A stretch of 64,000 nt of DNA, taken from assembly GCA_021234155.1 (NCBI GenBank), contig JAJEKV010000051.1, positions 8,700,105-8,764,104 of the forward strand, in the 5' to 3' direction. The notes under the pieces are model-generated. The model saw nothing but the letters and a program-made list of their open reading frames with translations, was not told the DNA's origin and ran no database searches. Every line of letters starts with the position of its first letter. The first letter of the stretch is position 1. A program made the translations under genes and the position numbers. Shown piece after piece: positions 1 to 11,113 of the stretch. This DNA comes from Isoetes taiwanensis (taxonomy: Eukaryota; Streptophyta; Lycopodiopsida; Isoetales; Isoetaceae).

Positions 1-120
1 TGTGCTAGTTTATACTAGCACACATTAGTATTAGCACACATTGCACAGCACATTAGTATTTAGCACACATTAGTATGTAACAATTGTTTTTATACTAGCA
101 CACATTAGTATTAGCACACA
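1..120. repeat. Short tandem repeat of a 16-18 bp AT-rich unit
   Basis: The first 120 bases are built from variants of TAGTATTAGCACACAT, repeated about six times with small indels. No coding frame is seen. The repeat runs directly into the left end of the foldback element at 123. Confidence 0.8.
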
Positions 121-122
121 TT

Positions 123-581
123 GTTCTTAGGGCCATTTTTGGAAAATACAGGCCCGAGAGCCTTTTCGACTCATGAGTCGAAAGAAAAAGGCAGTTAAAA
201 TGCGAAGGGGTCATAGGGCCTTTCTCGACTCGCGAGTCGAGAAAGGAGGCTCAAAGCGAAAAAACGCAGTATGACCCCTAAAAACTGCGTTTTTTCGCTT
301 TGAGCCTCCTTTCTCGACTCGCGAGTCGAGAAAGGCCCTATGACCCCTAAAAACTGCATTTTTCGCTTTGAGCTGCCTTTCTCGACTCGCGAGTCGAGAA
401 AGGCCCTATCACCCCTAAGAACTGCGTTTTTCGCTTTGAGCCTCCTTTCTCGACTCGCGAGTCGAGAAAGGCCCTATGACCCCTAAAGCTTGTGTTTTTC
501 GCTTTGAGCTGCCTTTCTCGACTCGCGAGTCGAGAAAGGCTCTCACTCAGGCCTGTATTTTCCAAAAATGGCTCTAAGAAC
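123..581. mobile_element. Foldback (TIR) miniature element made of CG-rich palindromes
   Basis: The ends are 32-bp terminal inverted repeats (123-154 and 550-581) that match at 31 of 32 positions; each begins GTTCTTAG. Inside, the 18-bp palindrome CTCGACTCGCGAGTCGAG occurs five times (224, 313, 381, 449, 517), the last four at a strict 68-bp period. A diverged sixth copy lies at 164-183. The first palindrome unit is inverted relative to the others, so about 211-277 pairs with 286-350 as a long hairpin. There is no coding potential and no clear target-site duplication, so the superfamily is uncertain. It is a non-autonomous foldback element that expanded by internal tandem duplication. Confidence 0.8.
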
Positions 582-1109
582 TATGTTTTATTTTTTTTTT
601 TTGCATGTAGCATCACTTGACTAACTTGATTTTGTCTTTTGCAGTCCTTATCTCGACCAGATAGTACATGCTTGGGAGCAATGAAAAGACCAGTTTATTG
701 AAGAAAGATGCCGAGAAGAGGGTGGTGACATCAGTTGGACATAGAAGCACGTGGCCTATGAAGGAACTCCTCATACAAATTTCTATCGTCTGTAAGTTGC
801 TCCGTGACTTGGACAGAGCTCCACGCGCCGTTTGCAGTAGGTGGTTCATGTGTGAAGAGGGTGACAATACGACCACTATGGTCTCTTCACCTACTGTAAT
901 GTATATTGTAATGAGCCCATTTATAAATATAAGGTATCTCAAAACTAGTGTTTTTGGTGATTAAGTAAACAATTTGCTTAATTTTTGTTGGAATTTATGA
1001 TCTCTTGTCTACCCACCTAAGAAAATAGAGCCAAAAAGTCTTGGTAAAGGAATTCACCCTCACGCGAAAAACTCTTATTTTGAATGACAAATAAGCCCCA
1101 AAACAGGGA
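582..1109. other. Spacer, no gene recognised
   Basis: A 98-codon plus-strand frame (668-964) and an overlapping minus-strand frame are present, but neither resembles a known family nor shows convincing splice context. I see no other structure. Confidence 0.5.
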
Positions 1110-1275
1110 CTCGACTCGATATCCAAGAAAACTGGGAGAAAGCTTGGATGCACAGTTTCAGACAACAATTCGAATTAAGGACAGTTTTCGGGTCGGGTTG
1201 CTCCTTTTTGTGTAAAATAACAGGGTTCCAAAAAAAAGTGGGAATGGAATGAGTCCCACTTTAATTAAATACGAC
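1110..1275 (+). repeat. Dispersed repeat, copy 1 (inverted partner at 63449-63615)
   Basis: About 165 bp that match the reverse complement of 63449-63615. Shared landmarks include AATTCGAATTAAGGA, TTTTCGGGTCGGG, GGAATGGAATGAGTCCCACT and TTTAATTAAATACGAC. The copies differ by scattered substitutions, so this is a diverged transposon-derived repeat. Family unknown. Confidence 0.8.
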
Positions 1276-2344
1276 TTTAATATAAAACATATACGTCTGT
1301 TTCTTATAAATATGACTACATTTGTTTTTTATAATATGATCATGTTCTTTGTACCAAGGTTGCCAGATGTATACATAGACTACTAATGCAACACTTGGAT
1401 AGGCTTCTAGAGGATGAGGGTCCAATCGATGATTGAATTTGTGAGCATTTACTTAAATGTAAACCACAATAAATGGGAGATATTTAGTGTAGTGGTAGTT
1501 GTGCATGTTGATGCAACAAAGTAGTGCTTCGTTAAGTTGGAATGATGTGTCATAAAGAGTGAATGCATGTGACACATTGTTGTAGAAATGCATGCACAAA
1601 TTTAGATCATACACCAATTGCAAAAAGTATGACAACTTTTTCAAAGTAAAGCATGTCAATATGGTACATAGTTGATGCTTCAATGTTGAGCGTGTAGGAA
1701 GTTAACCTCATAATGGCACCGAGGAAGGGGAAGGGGAAGGGACACTAACATTGTATGCAGGTTTTTGTATTATTGGCATGGGCAGGCACTAATAATGCAT
1801 GCCAGTTTCCCTATTATCTATTGTTACATTTAAATGCATTGGGGCAAATGTTATTCTATTTCTAAATCTTGCAACCATTCGACTAAATGTTTCAATATTG
1901 CAAGTTGGTTCGGCTTTCTTTGTCCTTAGTAGTGCAATATGACAATGCTAAAAGACCTCTTGTCATTAATCAGTTTACAAATCCAGAGTGTCAATATCAT
2001 AATTTGAGTTTGGCCCCCATTATCTGTGCTATATTTCATCTTAGCAAATATCATAGCTTCAACTTATTGTACACGTTGATTATTATTAAACATGGTTTAT
2101 ACTTGTTGTATTAACCCAAACTTGTTGGTCTTCTAAATGTCAACCATTCTAGAAAATTTGTATGCCTTTTCCAAATAACAACTCATATGCCAATTGCAGC
2201 CGTGTAAAAGACATGTGGGAGTGTGCTTCTAATGATAAACTCGATGTAAATCTATTTCATTGTCTTGGTATTGATGCAAGCATCTACAATAACAGATCAC
2301 AATACTAAGTTCTTCCAATTTTTGTAATTTGTATACCTATGCAT
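1276..2344. other. AT-rich spacer, nothing recognised
   Basis: Only short shadow frames occur here. No splice-supported exon, repeat structure or transposon terminus was found. Confidence 0.5.
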
Positions 2345-2353
2345 GGAATAGGC

Positions 2354-2964
2354 CATAGTTCAAAAGCATCTAAAGATAGATGCGGGAGATACGAGAATCT
2401 AAAGCATCTAAGCATCTAAAGAATCTATCGATTTTTAAGATGCGTTAGATGCGGCACATAAAATTTTAAATAATAAATTCGACAAAGAATAACAGATATA
2501 GAGTTATAATAGATGTGAATTGTAACTGTTCTGTTAATAACTATATAACTATAACTGCTGATCCTTTGTTTTCAACCACTAAATGCTGTTTAGATGCAAA
2601 ATGCTCATGAATGGAATCAAAAATATCTGCAAAGCAATGTACTTGGCAACTTTGAACTCCTTGAGAGCTCCCTTGAATCCTTGTTCTCTAATCCTCTTTC
2701 TAGATAGCTATTTCGATAGCAAGGGAAGTCACCAGAAGCAGAACAATCAAATGCAGTAGCAGGGAAAGCCAATTTGGCAGCATGGGAATTGATTTCAGTA
2801 GTTCAGCAGCAAGGAAAAGCCTATTAGGGCAGGAAAAAACCTAACGAGCAAATTTTTTTTTTTTTTTAATTTTAACCCCAAGCATCTAACATAAGATGCG
2901 TCAGATGCGGTACGATGCGTTTAGCATCCATCGGGACGTTAGATGCGAGCATCTATCGAACTAC
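2354..2964. mobile_element. hAT-like miniature element with 8-9 bp target-site duplication
   Basis: A 611-bp insertion lies between two perfect copies of GGAATAGGC (2345-2353 and 2965-2973). The ends are imperfect inverted repeats: CATAGTTCAAAAGC on the left, CGTAGTTCGATAG on the right read inward. Read as an 8-bp duplication (GAATAGGC), the termini match at 7 of 8 bases, which fits hAT; read as 9 bp it would suggest Mutator. Both subterminal zones are packed with GATGCG/GCATCT motifs, as in many hAT elements. There is no transposase frame. Confidence 0.75.
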
Positions 2965-2973
2965 GGAATAGGC

Positions 2974-3604
2974 TTCATTACAAAGAAACTAACATTTTTT
3001 TGAACATTGTATATTTAGTAAGCAATACATAATCAATGATATTGGTGAAATGGCCATTGCCAATTCAAAAAATACTGTTAAGTTGTAAACTTCTTTTCTA
3101 ATAAGAGCAAACAGTAAGATATGCAGTGATCTGAAGTAAAACTTTAAGCCTTGGAGCATCCTGCATAAAGCAGAAAGAATCTTGCACAACACTTGTAATT
3201 ACTGCAAAATAGAATTATATAAGGGCAAGGCATTCAGTGATACATCTATGGAGATCCCATGTTTTTTTAATCTCTTCAACTTGGCTTCCTTAGTAGATGT
3301 TGGTCTTGTGGATTGCATAGCCAGTGAACATCTAAGATCCATATTACGTTGTCCAAGAGGTAAAATGTTGCATCAGAGACATGAGATCATTGGTATTTCC
3401 AAGATTTATATATTCAGCAATTACCTACAAATACTGCATGAGCTACCAAGAGTTCTATTACATAAAAAGAATGATATTTCCTGCAGACCGTAAAAGACAT
3501 GCAGGAAGGTAAATACATAATTTCATTGAGATATAATTGATAGTAAGTAATTGACATCATGTTGTTCTTAGAGTTTCCACACAAAGAAAGCAAATGCAAT
3601 TTAC
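2974..3604. other. Spacer, possible 3' part of the minus-strand gene at 3605-3918
   Basis: Splice-like acceptor motifs occur on the minus strand (for example before 3475), but no frame continues the upstream exons convincingly. I assign no exon. Confidence 0.35.
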
Positions 3605-3918
3605 CTTGAGCTTGTCTGAAGGCTTATAGTCCAGCTTCTTGGCCTATAGTCCGGCTTCTTGGCCCGAGGCCTGGGTCCCATTTCATGATCCACACCAGGT
3701 TGTTGCTCTTGCTCTTGAAGCAGAAATTGCTTGACTTCTCCCGACATTTTCACTCTGTGAAACAGTAAGTACTCTTGTTAATACCATACATTAGATACAA
3801 TCTACGTCCAGTGCCAAACAGAAATGGTGCATACCTGCTGCTTCCTCAAACTCCAAGCTGAGATTCGCAGAAGAAACTGATACCTAGAGGGAGATGCAAG
3901 ATCAGAGTCGTCCGCCAT
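3605..3918 (-). CDS. Unrecognised small spliced gene fragment, frameshifted by a 20-bp duplication
   Basis: On the minus strand an ATG at 3918 opens MADDSDLASPS. A phase-2 donor (AG/GTATC at 3884/3883) and a matching acceptor (ACAG before 3754) join it to an exon reading VKMSGEVKQFLLQEQEQQ and onward. Exon 2 ends at 3605 at an AAG/GTAA donor. Within exon 2 a 20-bp tandem duplication (3621-3640 and 3641-3660, 18 of 20 identical) shifts the frame. Without it the exon would end KKLDYKPSDKLK in phase 0; with it the frame meets a stop just past the donor. The product is acidic at the start, then Gln/Glu- and Lys-rich. I do not recognise the family, and the downstream exons were not found. It may be a pseudogene. 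Confidence 0.35.
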
Positions 3919-4683
3919 AATGGAGATGCAACGAAAAACATCGTTGCTACTGCGGAGTAACCAATAAGCCAGTTGTTGCATGCAATATTCCTGCCAAAAG
4001 GTCTCTAGAATCAAAGGTCTGGCTGCAAAAAGCTTTAGAAGATATGGAGTTCCGGATTGAAGCTTGTATGTCCGACCTCGGCATCGCTCAGTAAACTAAG
4101 GAAGGAAAAAACAGACGAGTCAATCTAAACGGTTCCATAATGTTGCTCTTGCTATTGCCGTTTACCAAGAAAGAAACAGAACGTTAGAATAATAAAACGT
4201 TCAAGGGAGGGTGAAGTGCCGGAAAACCAAGACATCGCCCGATTGTTGTGCTCTGCTGCCAAACTCTGGCCGCCATGCTGCATTAACCCACGGGCACCGC
4301 CCACACCCAAGCAAGAGAGAGAAAATTGCTGCCGGAAAAATAAGAGAAACAACAAAAATATCTTGGAAGAATAAGTTTGGTCGGAAACCCGTTTTCAGGT
4401 GCCAAATGTAACATCCAGAAAAGGGCACACCGGCAAGAAAGAGAAAGTCAAAAACATTTTAAGTAGGTAGATGCAATTTGTTTTGTTAAAATTACAACTC
4501 AGACTGGATATGATGGGAAATGTTATCCACAGAAGCTTCTATACAAAAGTCCGCAGTATATTTACCGCAGCATGGCATGAAGATATAACAAATGGTGCCA
4601 AAGTTTCTTGTATTTACAAAGAAGGAAACATTAGACAGCTAATACATATAGCATCTGATAGTTTTCTTTCCCTGCAGAATCTT
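3919..4683. other. Spacer between two minus-strand genes
   Basis: This holds the presumed upstream region of the 3605-3918 gene and the 3' flank of the 4684-5524 gene. Several overlapping frames at 4150-4430 look like shadows; no domain is visible. Confidence 0.4.
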
Positions 4684-5524
4684 TCAGGGCTTCCTTTTCT
4701 TCTTCTCCTTTCGATGAGCTCGTATATATGAAAACGCATCCTTCCTAAACTTAGTTTGTCTGATTATAACTCTATCATATTCTGCATCCGTTACACCAAC
4801 TTCATACTCATCATGTCCTGTAGGATTACATACTATTTTCCCTGTTGCTGTGTAAAATATGCCTTCATCTTCATGCACCCCTTGCAATTCAGCCTGGACC
4901 TTCAGAATATGCTCAAACAAGTTTTCCGAATTCTCATGCTCTAGTACTTTGCTCACTCCATATTCTAGACAATCCACAGTCAACAACACACCATCTCTAA
5001 GAAGTGCAGACTCTGCAACTGCCTTTCCTGACATAATACATCCTGCTGCAAGTGGATCCGTTTGAATGGAGATGTGGAACATATGAGGCAAATTTATGTA
5101 TATCGAAGATTGTAAAGAGAATGGAGCAGAGACAGAAAACTTAAACCCTTTTTTCGCCAACCAGTCCACCAGTTCGCTGGCCATTTGAGTGTATTCGGTG
5201 CCAAACTTCCTTGAGAGAAAACCGTCCCTACAATTAGTTGGTGATATTTTTAGCCTGGAACATACTTGTTGTGAATAAACCTCTTCGCTGTTGTTAGATT
5301 TTGGGGAATTTGTACCTGAAAACAGGTCTAACATTTAGAACATTGCCCCTGGTCTTATGAGCAAAAGTACAAGTTAAGCCAAGCTTACATTCTGTGATCT
5401 TGGAATATAAGCTGCCCCGAGCGGCTACAAATGATTGGAATACTATTTGACACCCCAGTGTAGACCGGAACGGACCAAGCTTTAAAATACTATTCATCTC
5501 CTTACCAGCTTCTTTGATTTTCAT
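4684..5524 (-). CDS. Unrecognised two-exon protein, about 255 residues
   Basis: Exon 1 is 5389-5524 (start MKIKEAGKEMNSILKLGPF) and exon 2 is 4684-5315. A 73-bp intron (5316-5388) has a GTAAGC donor and a TTTTCAG acceptor; the phase-1 junction keeps one open frame of 255 residues. The protein looks globular, with a mid-section containing ASELVDWLAKKGFKFSVSA and an acidic stretch near the end (GHDEYEVGVTDAEYDRVII). It finishes with a basic tail (HRKEKKKRKP) that suggests nuclear or nucleolar location. I see no transmembrane segment or signal peptide and cannot name the family. The in-frame small intron and long frame argue that it is a real gene; an upstream non-coding or coding exon cannot be excluded. 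Confidence 0.6.
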
Positions 5525-6354
5525 AACCTAACAGATCTAATTAATGTGCTTTCAAGCCTGCTCCGTTATGACAATCCCAGCTTCAAAATGGCTTGAAGGA
5601 ATGATCAAAGAATACTTTTGTTATCTGCAGACAAGTGACTACAAATACATTATCATTATCAATAGCATATCAATAAAAGCTCTTAAAGCATGCTGATTGC
5701 AGGTACCAATTTCCTTACAGGCCAACTTGTAAAATGGAGCTATTAAGAGAATCCAGCTATATCAGCATATCAAAACATGTCGAGCTCTTGGAACTGTTTG
5801 CAGGAGCTTGACCCCATCTCAATGAGACAAGATCATGGATTTAATGGTCAGAAAGCACAAAAATCTAGGAGTCCCTGCTGTGGCATTGCAATGGGTAGTC
5901 TAATATCTCTTATTCTAAAAGAACCTTTTCCAGAAATGTGTTATATTGCCCTGTCTCCCCATTTTTACCTAGAAATATTTATTCTGGATCTTGTGAACAT
6001 AGCAGAAAATCGTTTCTCACTATTAGTCTAACCATCTAACTGCATTTGCATTTCCACCATCATGACCCAGGTTTCCTTACCTGTTCTATCTGCAGCTTGG
6101 AGCATAAAAGTAACTCGATTCCCAATTGTGTATTAGGATGCTTCCTTTTGCAGTTTGGACAGCAGCCATGAGGTCTCCCTGCATCATAGGCATTGCCAGT
6201 TATATTACTACGAGAACATACTTAAAATTTCCAGCAAAAAAGGATGCTAATGCATTGCAAGGATAATGCAACAATGGAGCCACATATTGGCACTCATTGA
6301 AATAGGCCACGGAGTTTGCATTTGATTACATCTGCTATTCAATATTTAATGGCG
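5525..6354. other. Spacer
   Basis: This lies between the divergent-looking 5' end of the 4684-5524 gene and the 3' end of the PPR pseudogene. Only an 84-codon plus-strand frame without recognisable features is present. Confidence 0.4.
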
Positions 6355-7744
6355 TTACCCGCCCAACCTGCATATTCTTAATCTCTCTATTTGGCATGCA
6401 TTCTCCATGTCAAAAGAGCTAGCACACATGTTTGACATGAGCACATATGCAGGACCAGAAAGGTTATCTAGACGGACAATCTCAGCAAAGCATTTTGCTC
6501 CTAGGTGTACGTTGCTGCGCATGCTGCAAGCACTTAAAAGAGTTGTCCAAAGATAGGCATGTGGTTCATTACAAGATTTAATCACGTCATCTGCATCATT
6601 GAAGCATCCAGCATATCCCAATAGATCCACTATGCAAGTAACATGACATAAGTTCTGCTTTAATCCATGGTCTTTGATACTTCTAAAGAACCATAGGCCC
6701 TCGGCCACAAGACCAGCACGACTAAATGCCATGAGGATATAAGTGAAAGTTATATCATTTGGTCTTACACCAGAATGTTGTAGGTCCATAAAACAGTTTA
6801 CAATGAGCGTCATTCCTACAGCAACATCAAAGTAAAGCCTACTCTCAATTTTTTGGACATGAATACACCTACCCCTTTCTAATGCATTCAGGATACTACA
6901 TGCTTTTAAAGTGCCCAGAAAGCAACCTTGTCCACTTGGATACTTTTGAGTTGCATAACTTTATAACATTCTAATGCACGCTGACCCTCACCAGCTTGAG
7001 CATATCCTGTGATAATTGAACCCCATGTCACTGAATTCCTGTTTGGTAATCTCTGAAAAACATTGTGCGCTTCATTCATGCTCCCACACTTGGCATACAT
7101 ATCCACAAGAACTCCCAATGATGACATTAGACTGAAGACCAAGCTCTAAAATTTGCCAGTGGATGCATCTGCATTCCTCTACCGTGCCTGCATGGCCACA
7201 TGCTTTCAAGACATAGGTTTAAGTTTTTCCTGCTGCATCTTCACAAAGCATTGCAGGGCACGCATGCCTTCATCATTCTGGGCAAATGCTCCAATCATAG
7301 CACCCCATGTCACAACGTCTTGTTCTGGTAACGTGCTAAAGACTGCAAGAGCCTCATTCAAGCTCCCACATTTAGCATACATATCAACTAAGCTACTTCC
7401 TATGACTCTATCACATTGAAGGCCATCCTCAACAATGTGCTCATGGATATGCCTTCGCTAATCTAGTGCACCTAAATTACGACATGCTTTTAAAATGCTA
7501 GTAAAAGTGAAATTGTTTGGTTTGGTGCCTATTTGTTGGATTACAAAAGGAAAGCAGTCTCACCTCCTTCAAGGTTGGCATGGGAGTCAATGATTGCTTG
7601 CCATGTGTGATCATCTGGCTTGGTAATTTTGTTCAATGCTTGATTTGCTTCCAGTAACCTTCCACAAGAAGCAAACAAACGAATGAGATGGTTAGCAAAT
7701 ATACTAACTGACTCTAGTGCGCTGCGAGCCAGGAGTGGCTGCAC
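6355..7744 (-). pseudogene. PLS-class PPR protein pseudogene with E motif
   Basis: Read on the minus strand, the remnant starts near 7744 (MQPLLARSALESVSIFANHL). It runs through PPR repeats such as LVDMYAKCGSLNEAL, LPEQDVVTWGAMIGAFAQ and LVDMYAKCGSMNEA, and ends with an E-motif region (CIVDLLGYAGCFNDADDVI, YLWTTLLSACSMRSNVHLGA, SGPAYVLMSNMCA) near 6370. The frame is broken by at least one in-frame stop around 7457 and frameshifts near 7540, 7230 and 6850-6900. Family members bind organellar transcripts and guide RNA editing or processing. No DYW deaminase domain follows the E region. The breaks make function unlikely; intron-free structure is normal for the family. Confidence 0.85.
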
Positions 7745-8560
7745 TCGCCTACCTAATTCCAGGTCTCTTTCTCTGGCGCTGTCCTTGGTGTTCTGCCCAT
7801 CTCACAACTTCATCCAATGATGCTCGCATGACATCGATCAACTCAATATTGTGGAAGCAGAGCTTCTCGACAGTGGCGTTTTCGTAAACCTCCTCTTAAA
7901 CCGAGGCTATATTCCATAATCTCTCGAATATTCGATTTTAACGAATATTTACCCCCAACCAACAACAATCTTCCCAATGCTCTATTTCGCGACTTCAAAA
8001 TCCAATGGTTTCTACGCTATGGGCTAAAATGTCCGGTGGCGAAGAGCCCTTAATTGATCTTGCTTGTTCTTCACGAGAACTTCTCTAGAGGTTTGGATCC
8101 TAGGGGAGGGTGCCCAATCCCATAAACCGCCCACTTAAGCGAAAAAACTTTATTACGATGGTTTTTTTTTTTTTTTAGCACGCCAGCCTAACCAAGCGTG
8201 CAACCCTCCTTGCAATTCTAGGCTATCCACGTAGCATGTCCACCTCATAAAAAACTGATGTGGCAATAGTTTTGCCGTTAGATTTTTTTCTTTAGGGATC
8301 TACGGCCAAGAAAATTAAAAAATAGGTTAAAAAAAAGCACAAAGATGGAAAGGGCCACGAATAACTGCTCGTCATTTTATTTGGGTCCGTGAGACAGGTC
8401 CTCTGCAAGTTCCTCTATTATCCGGCAGTTTTCCCATCCGCTCAGGAATAGTCTTTTTTGCATTTCTTCCTGCCGCCCATTGCGAAGGCTGTCGCGAATC
8501 CGTTAACCCAATAGTAAACTGGTAAGATGCTATTGCCAAAAAATGTCTTCGTTGGATTAG
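7745..8560. other. Spacer upstream of the PPR pseudogene
   Basis: No gene was recognised. A poly-T run occurs at about 8160-8175. Small frames around 8442-8690 appear to be shadows. Confidence 0.4.
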
Positions 8561-9026
8561 TTAGGATGCGCCTAGCGCCATGGATTTTCGGATTTCGGCT
8601 GTATTGTAGGAAATTTTTCTTGTGTCCCACTCTTTTTCGTTCGACATTGCAGGTAGGAAAATTTGGGCGCTTTCCTGGAGATCCTGGCAACAGTCTGGCA
8701 CTTTGTCAAAGGCCTCCAATCCAACACACAAAATTTCGATCTGGGAGTTTGTCAAAGGCCTCCAATGCTTCTGTAAGTGACCCACAGTTAATATACATGT
8801 CGAGTAAAGCAGTAGCAACATGGACATTGCTTTTAATACTACTTTGTGCAGGATTTGCATGTATTTGCCGGCCCTTGTTCAAAACTCCTATACTTGCACA
8901 AGCTTTCAAAATATAAACCACAGTAATGGCATCTCCAGTTATCCCCCTAAGTTCCATCTGTTCATGACATTTTAATGCTTTCCAACAAAGCCCACAGGCG
9001 ACATTACTGACTGACATTAGTCTCAT
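8561..9026 (-). pseudogene. Second PPR gene fragment
   Basis: The minus-strand frame 8706-9026 contains a clear PPR stretch: ALKCHEQMELRGI, YILKACASIGVLNKGRQIHA, VATALLDMYINCGSLTEALE and FDKLPDRNFVCW. A 16-bp segment, GTCAAAGGCCTCCAAT, is duplicated at about 8704 and 8752, and the frame is lost downstream (8561-8706). It lacks both ends of a PPR gene, so it is an isolated fragment rather than an upstream exon of the 6355-7744 copy. Confidence 0.75.
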
Positions 9027-9980
9027 GCACTACTGTTTGGGCGTGAAGCATGGCAAAATGGTAAAACTCGGAAGTGCTTACTTAACCCAACAGAAATACA
9101 TTATGGAGCTTTAGGCAAAGTTTCATATGGAAAATTGCAAGCCAACAGAAAACTCTTATGAGCTGGGTCTAAACTGTCATTAGACATCAAAGATGAGTGT
9201 AGATGCTCCTCCTTATCATCAATTGATAGGATCTACTTCACAGTAACAAGGCCAGATGTAGCTTTTTCAGATGTTATGTTGAGTAGATTTATGCAACACC
9301 CAAATTTGTCTCATTGGAAGGCAGCCAGATCTCTACTAGCACAGGCAGATAACAGCACACATAAGAAGTCTCTTTATTTTCTTATAATTTGGTCTTTTAG
9401 CCCATTATTGTTCTCCCTCAAAAAAACTATCAATAATCAAAAAAAGCTTTGTCCTGTGACGATTCTCATCTGCCATATTTGGCACAAATAATGAAGCCAG
9501 CACGTTTTTTTCTTTTTCCAGATTTACCTGATTCCTTTTGCATGATTGGGCTTGGTTTTGAAGTCATAAAACTGCGGCTGAAAGCATTGCTTCTCCAGTA
9601 GGTCTCTTAAAGTGTCTTTTAACATCCTACTTCAAGCTGCAGTCATTATAGTTTATACTGAACAAAAGCCTGGAAAACTCCACAGCAAGGTAAGTGTAGA
9701 CTTAAAAAACTTCCACTGATTGTCTTTGGAAAGCAAAAGCATGAGGCTGCATAGTGAGTCAGGTATGAAAGTTACTTTAGTCTTTGCAAGTTAACCTGTA
9801 ATTCTTATTTTCAACCAACATCTCCAAAGCAGTGCCATTATAGCTTGACCATCACATGTCCGTAATTCATGGATCGCCTGCCATAAATATTGGATTTATA
9901 ACATGATTAGCATAAGTTTGGCATAAGTTTGGCATCCTTATCTTGTCTATTTGGTAACCAATTTCCTTTTTTTTTTGCAG
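9027..9980. other. Presumed intron and upstream region of the BRUTUS-like pseudogene
   Basis: This ends in a pyrimidine-rich stretch and TTTTGCAG acceptor at 9980. I looked for hemerythrin-domain exons expected upstream in BRUTUS and did not find any I could support. Confidence 0.4.
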
Positions 9981-10944
9981 CCGGTGGATTGCAGCGCATC
10001 AAAATTTGCCAAATGAGCAGGATTCTGGGCACACCCAGTCCTTTTATGACAAGTCAAAGGGTATTTTTGGCTGTGAATAGTATAAGAGAAATTGCAAACT
10101 TCGTGCATCCTGCTGTGGATTACTCTATACCTGTCGCTTTTGGCATGACAAAGTCAGCGACCATACCATGGATAGGTAAAAGTCAGAAGTGCTTGTTCAT
10201 GTTGTTTATTCATCTAGATTTATGGATGCACCTGTCCTTGCATTGGATGCTATCTTAAATAACACTGGGGAAACTATGTGCAGGCATGCAAGGAAATGAC
10301 AAATGCTTGCTTGTTCATGTTGTTTATTCATCTGGATTTATGTTGCATCTATTCTTGCGTTGGATGTCATCTGAATAATAACACTGGGAACGTATGTGCA
10401 GGCATGCAACAAAGGAAATGATGCATATGAAATGCGTAGAAATTCAGCCTGTTGCTGCCACATGTGCAACACCATCAGTAATGCTTATAGCATGGCTAGT
10501 TACTTCTGCAATGTGTGCAAATTTTTCGACAACGACTAACGGTGATTATTTAGTTGCCCTAAAATTATTAGTTTTATAGGTGTCCCATATGGCCACTTTG
10601 TTTCAGAATCCTGCTTTCGCAATTTTGTCGCTTTTGAATTTGTGGGGTAAATAGAGTGCTTTTTGTAATGCCCACTACTGTCTGCTCAGATGTTTATGGT
10701 ATTGTGCAGGGGTATCTACCATTGTCCGTTCTGCAACCTCTGTCGGGTCGGAAAGGGATTGGGCATTGATTTCTTTCATTATATGACATGTAATGCCTGT
10801 ATGTCCATGTCTCTTGCAAATCACAAGTGCCGGGAGAAGGGGCTTGAATCGAATTGTCCTATATGCCATGAGTTTTTATTTACATCAAATACACGTGTCA
10901 AGGCTCTGCCATGCTCTCATTTCATGCATTCTGCATGCTTTCAG
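9981..10944 (+). pseudogene. BRUTUS-like CHY/CTCHY/RING E3 ligase, C-terminal exons, decayed
   Basis: Three exon remnants align with the zinc-finger end of BRUTUS-type iron-sensing E3 ligases. Exon A (9981-10175) gives the CHY finger: IFGCE, stop, then YKRNCKLRASCCGL. A TAG at 10102-10104 stands where His is expected, and FWHD replaces FCHD. Exon B (10402-about 10541) keeps MMHMKCVEIQPVAATCATPS but then shifts frame by one base before SMASYFCNVCKFFDND. Exon C (10710-10944) is intact: YHCPFCNLCRVGKGLGIDFF, the CTCHY finger, then RING residues NCPICHEFLF and ALPCSHFMHSACFQ, ending at a GTACGT donor. Final exons are absent; the LTR array begins 170 bp later. Functional family members act in nucleus and cytosol on iron-response transcription factors. 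Confidence 0.85.
10188..10411 (+). repeat. Tandem duplication spanning an intron and the start of exon B
   Basis: Two ~110-bp copies share GCTTGTTCATGTTGTTTATT, a GGATTTATG region, AACACTGGG and the acceptor GTGCAGGCATGCA. The first copy therefore carries a decoy acceptor plus the first bases of exon B at about 10281. This is one more lesion of the BRUTUS-like pseudogene. Confidence 0.75.
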
Positions 10945-11113
10945 GTACGTCCTTGCAGGAACATTTTTGGTACATAGTTAAGACACGGAATAAGGTCGTA
11001 ACTGTTAGCTAGTTCCCCTAGTTTATTGTAATTTTCTTTCTCTTGGTTTGGTTATTCCGAGATCATTGCCGAGTACACACGCATATCTGGGCCATCGGAT
11101 ACCCATTTTCAAG

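Noticed and set aside
668-964. 98-codon plus-strand frame after the foldback element
   Set aside because: It overlaps an equally long minus-strand frame, has no domain and weak splice context.
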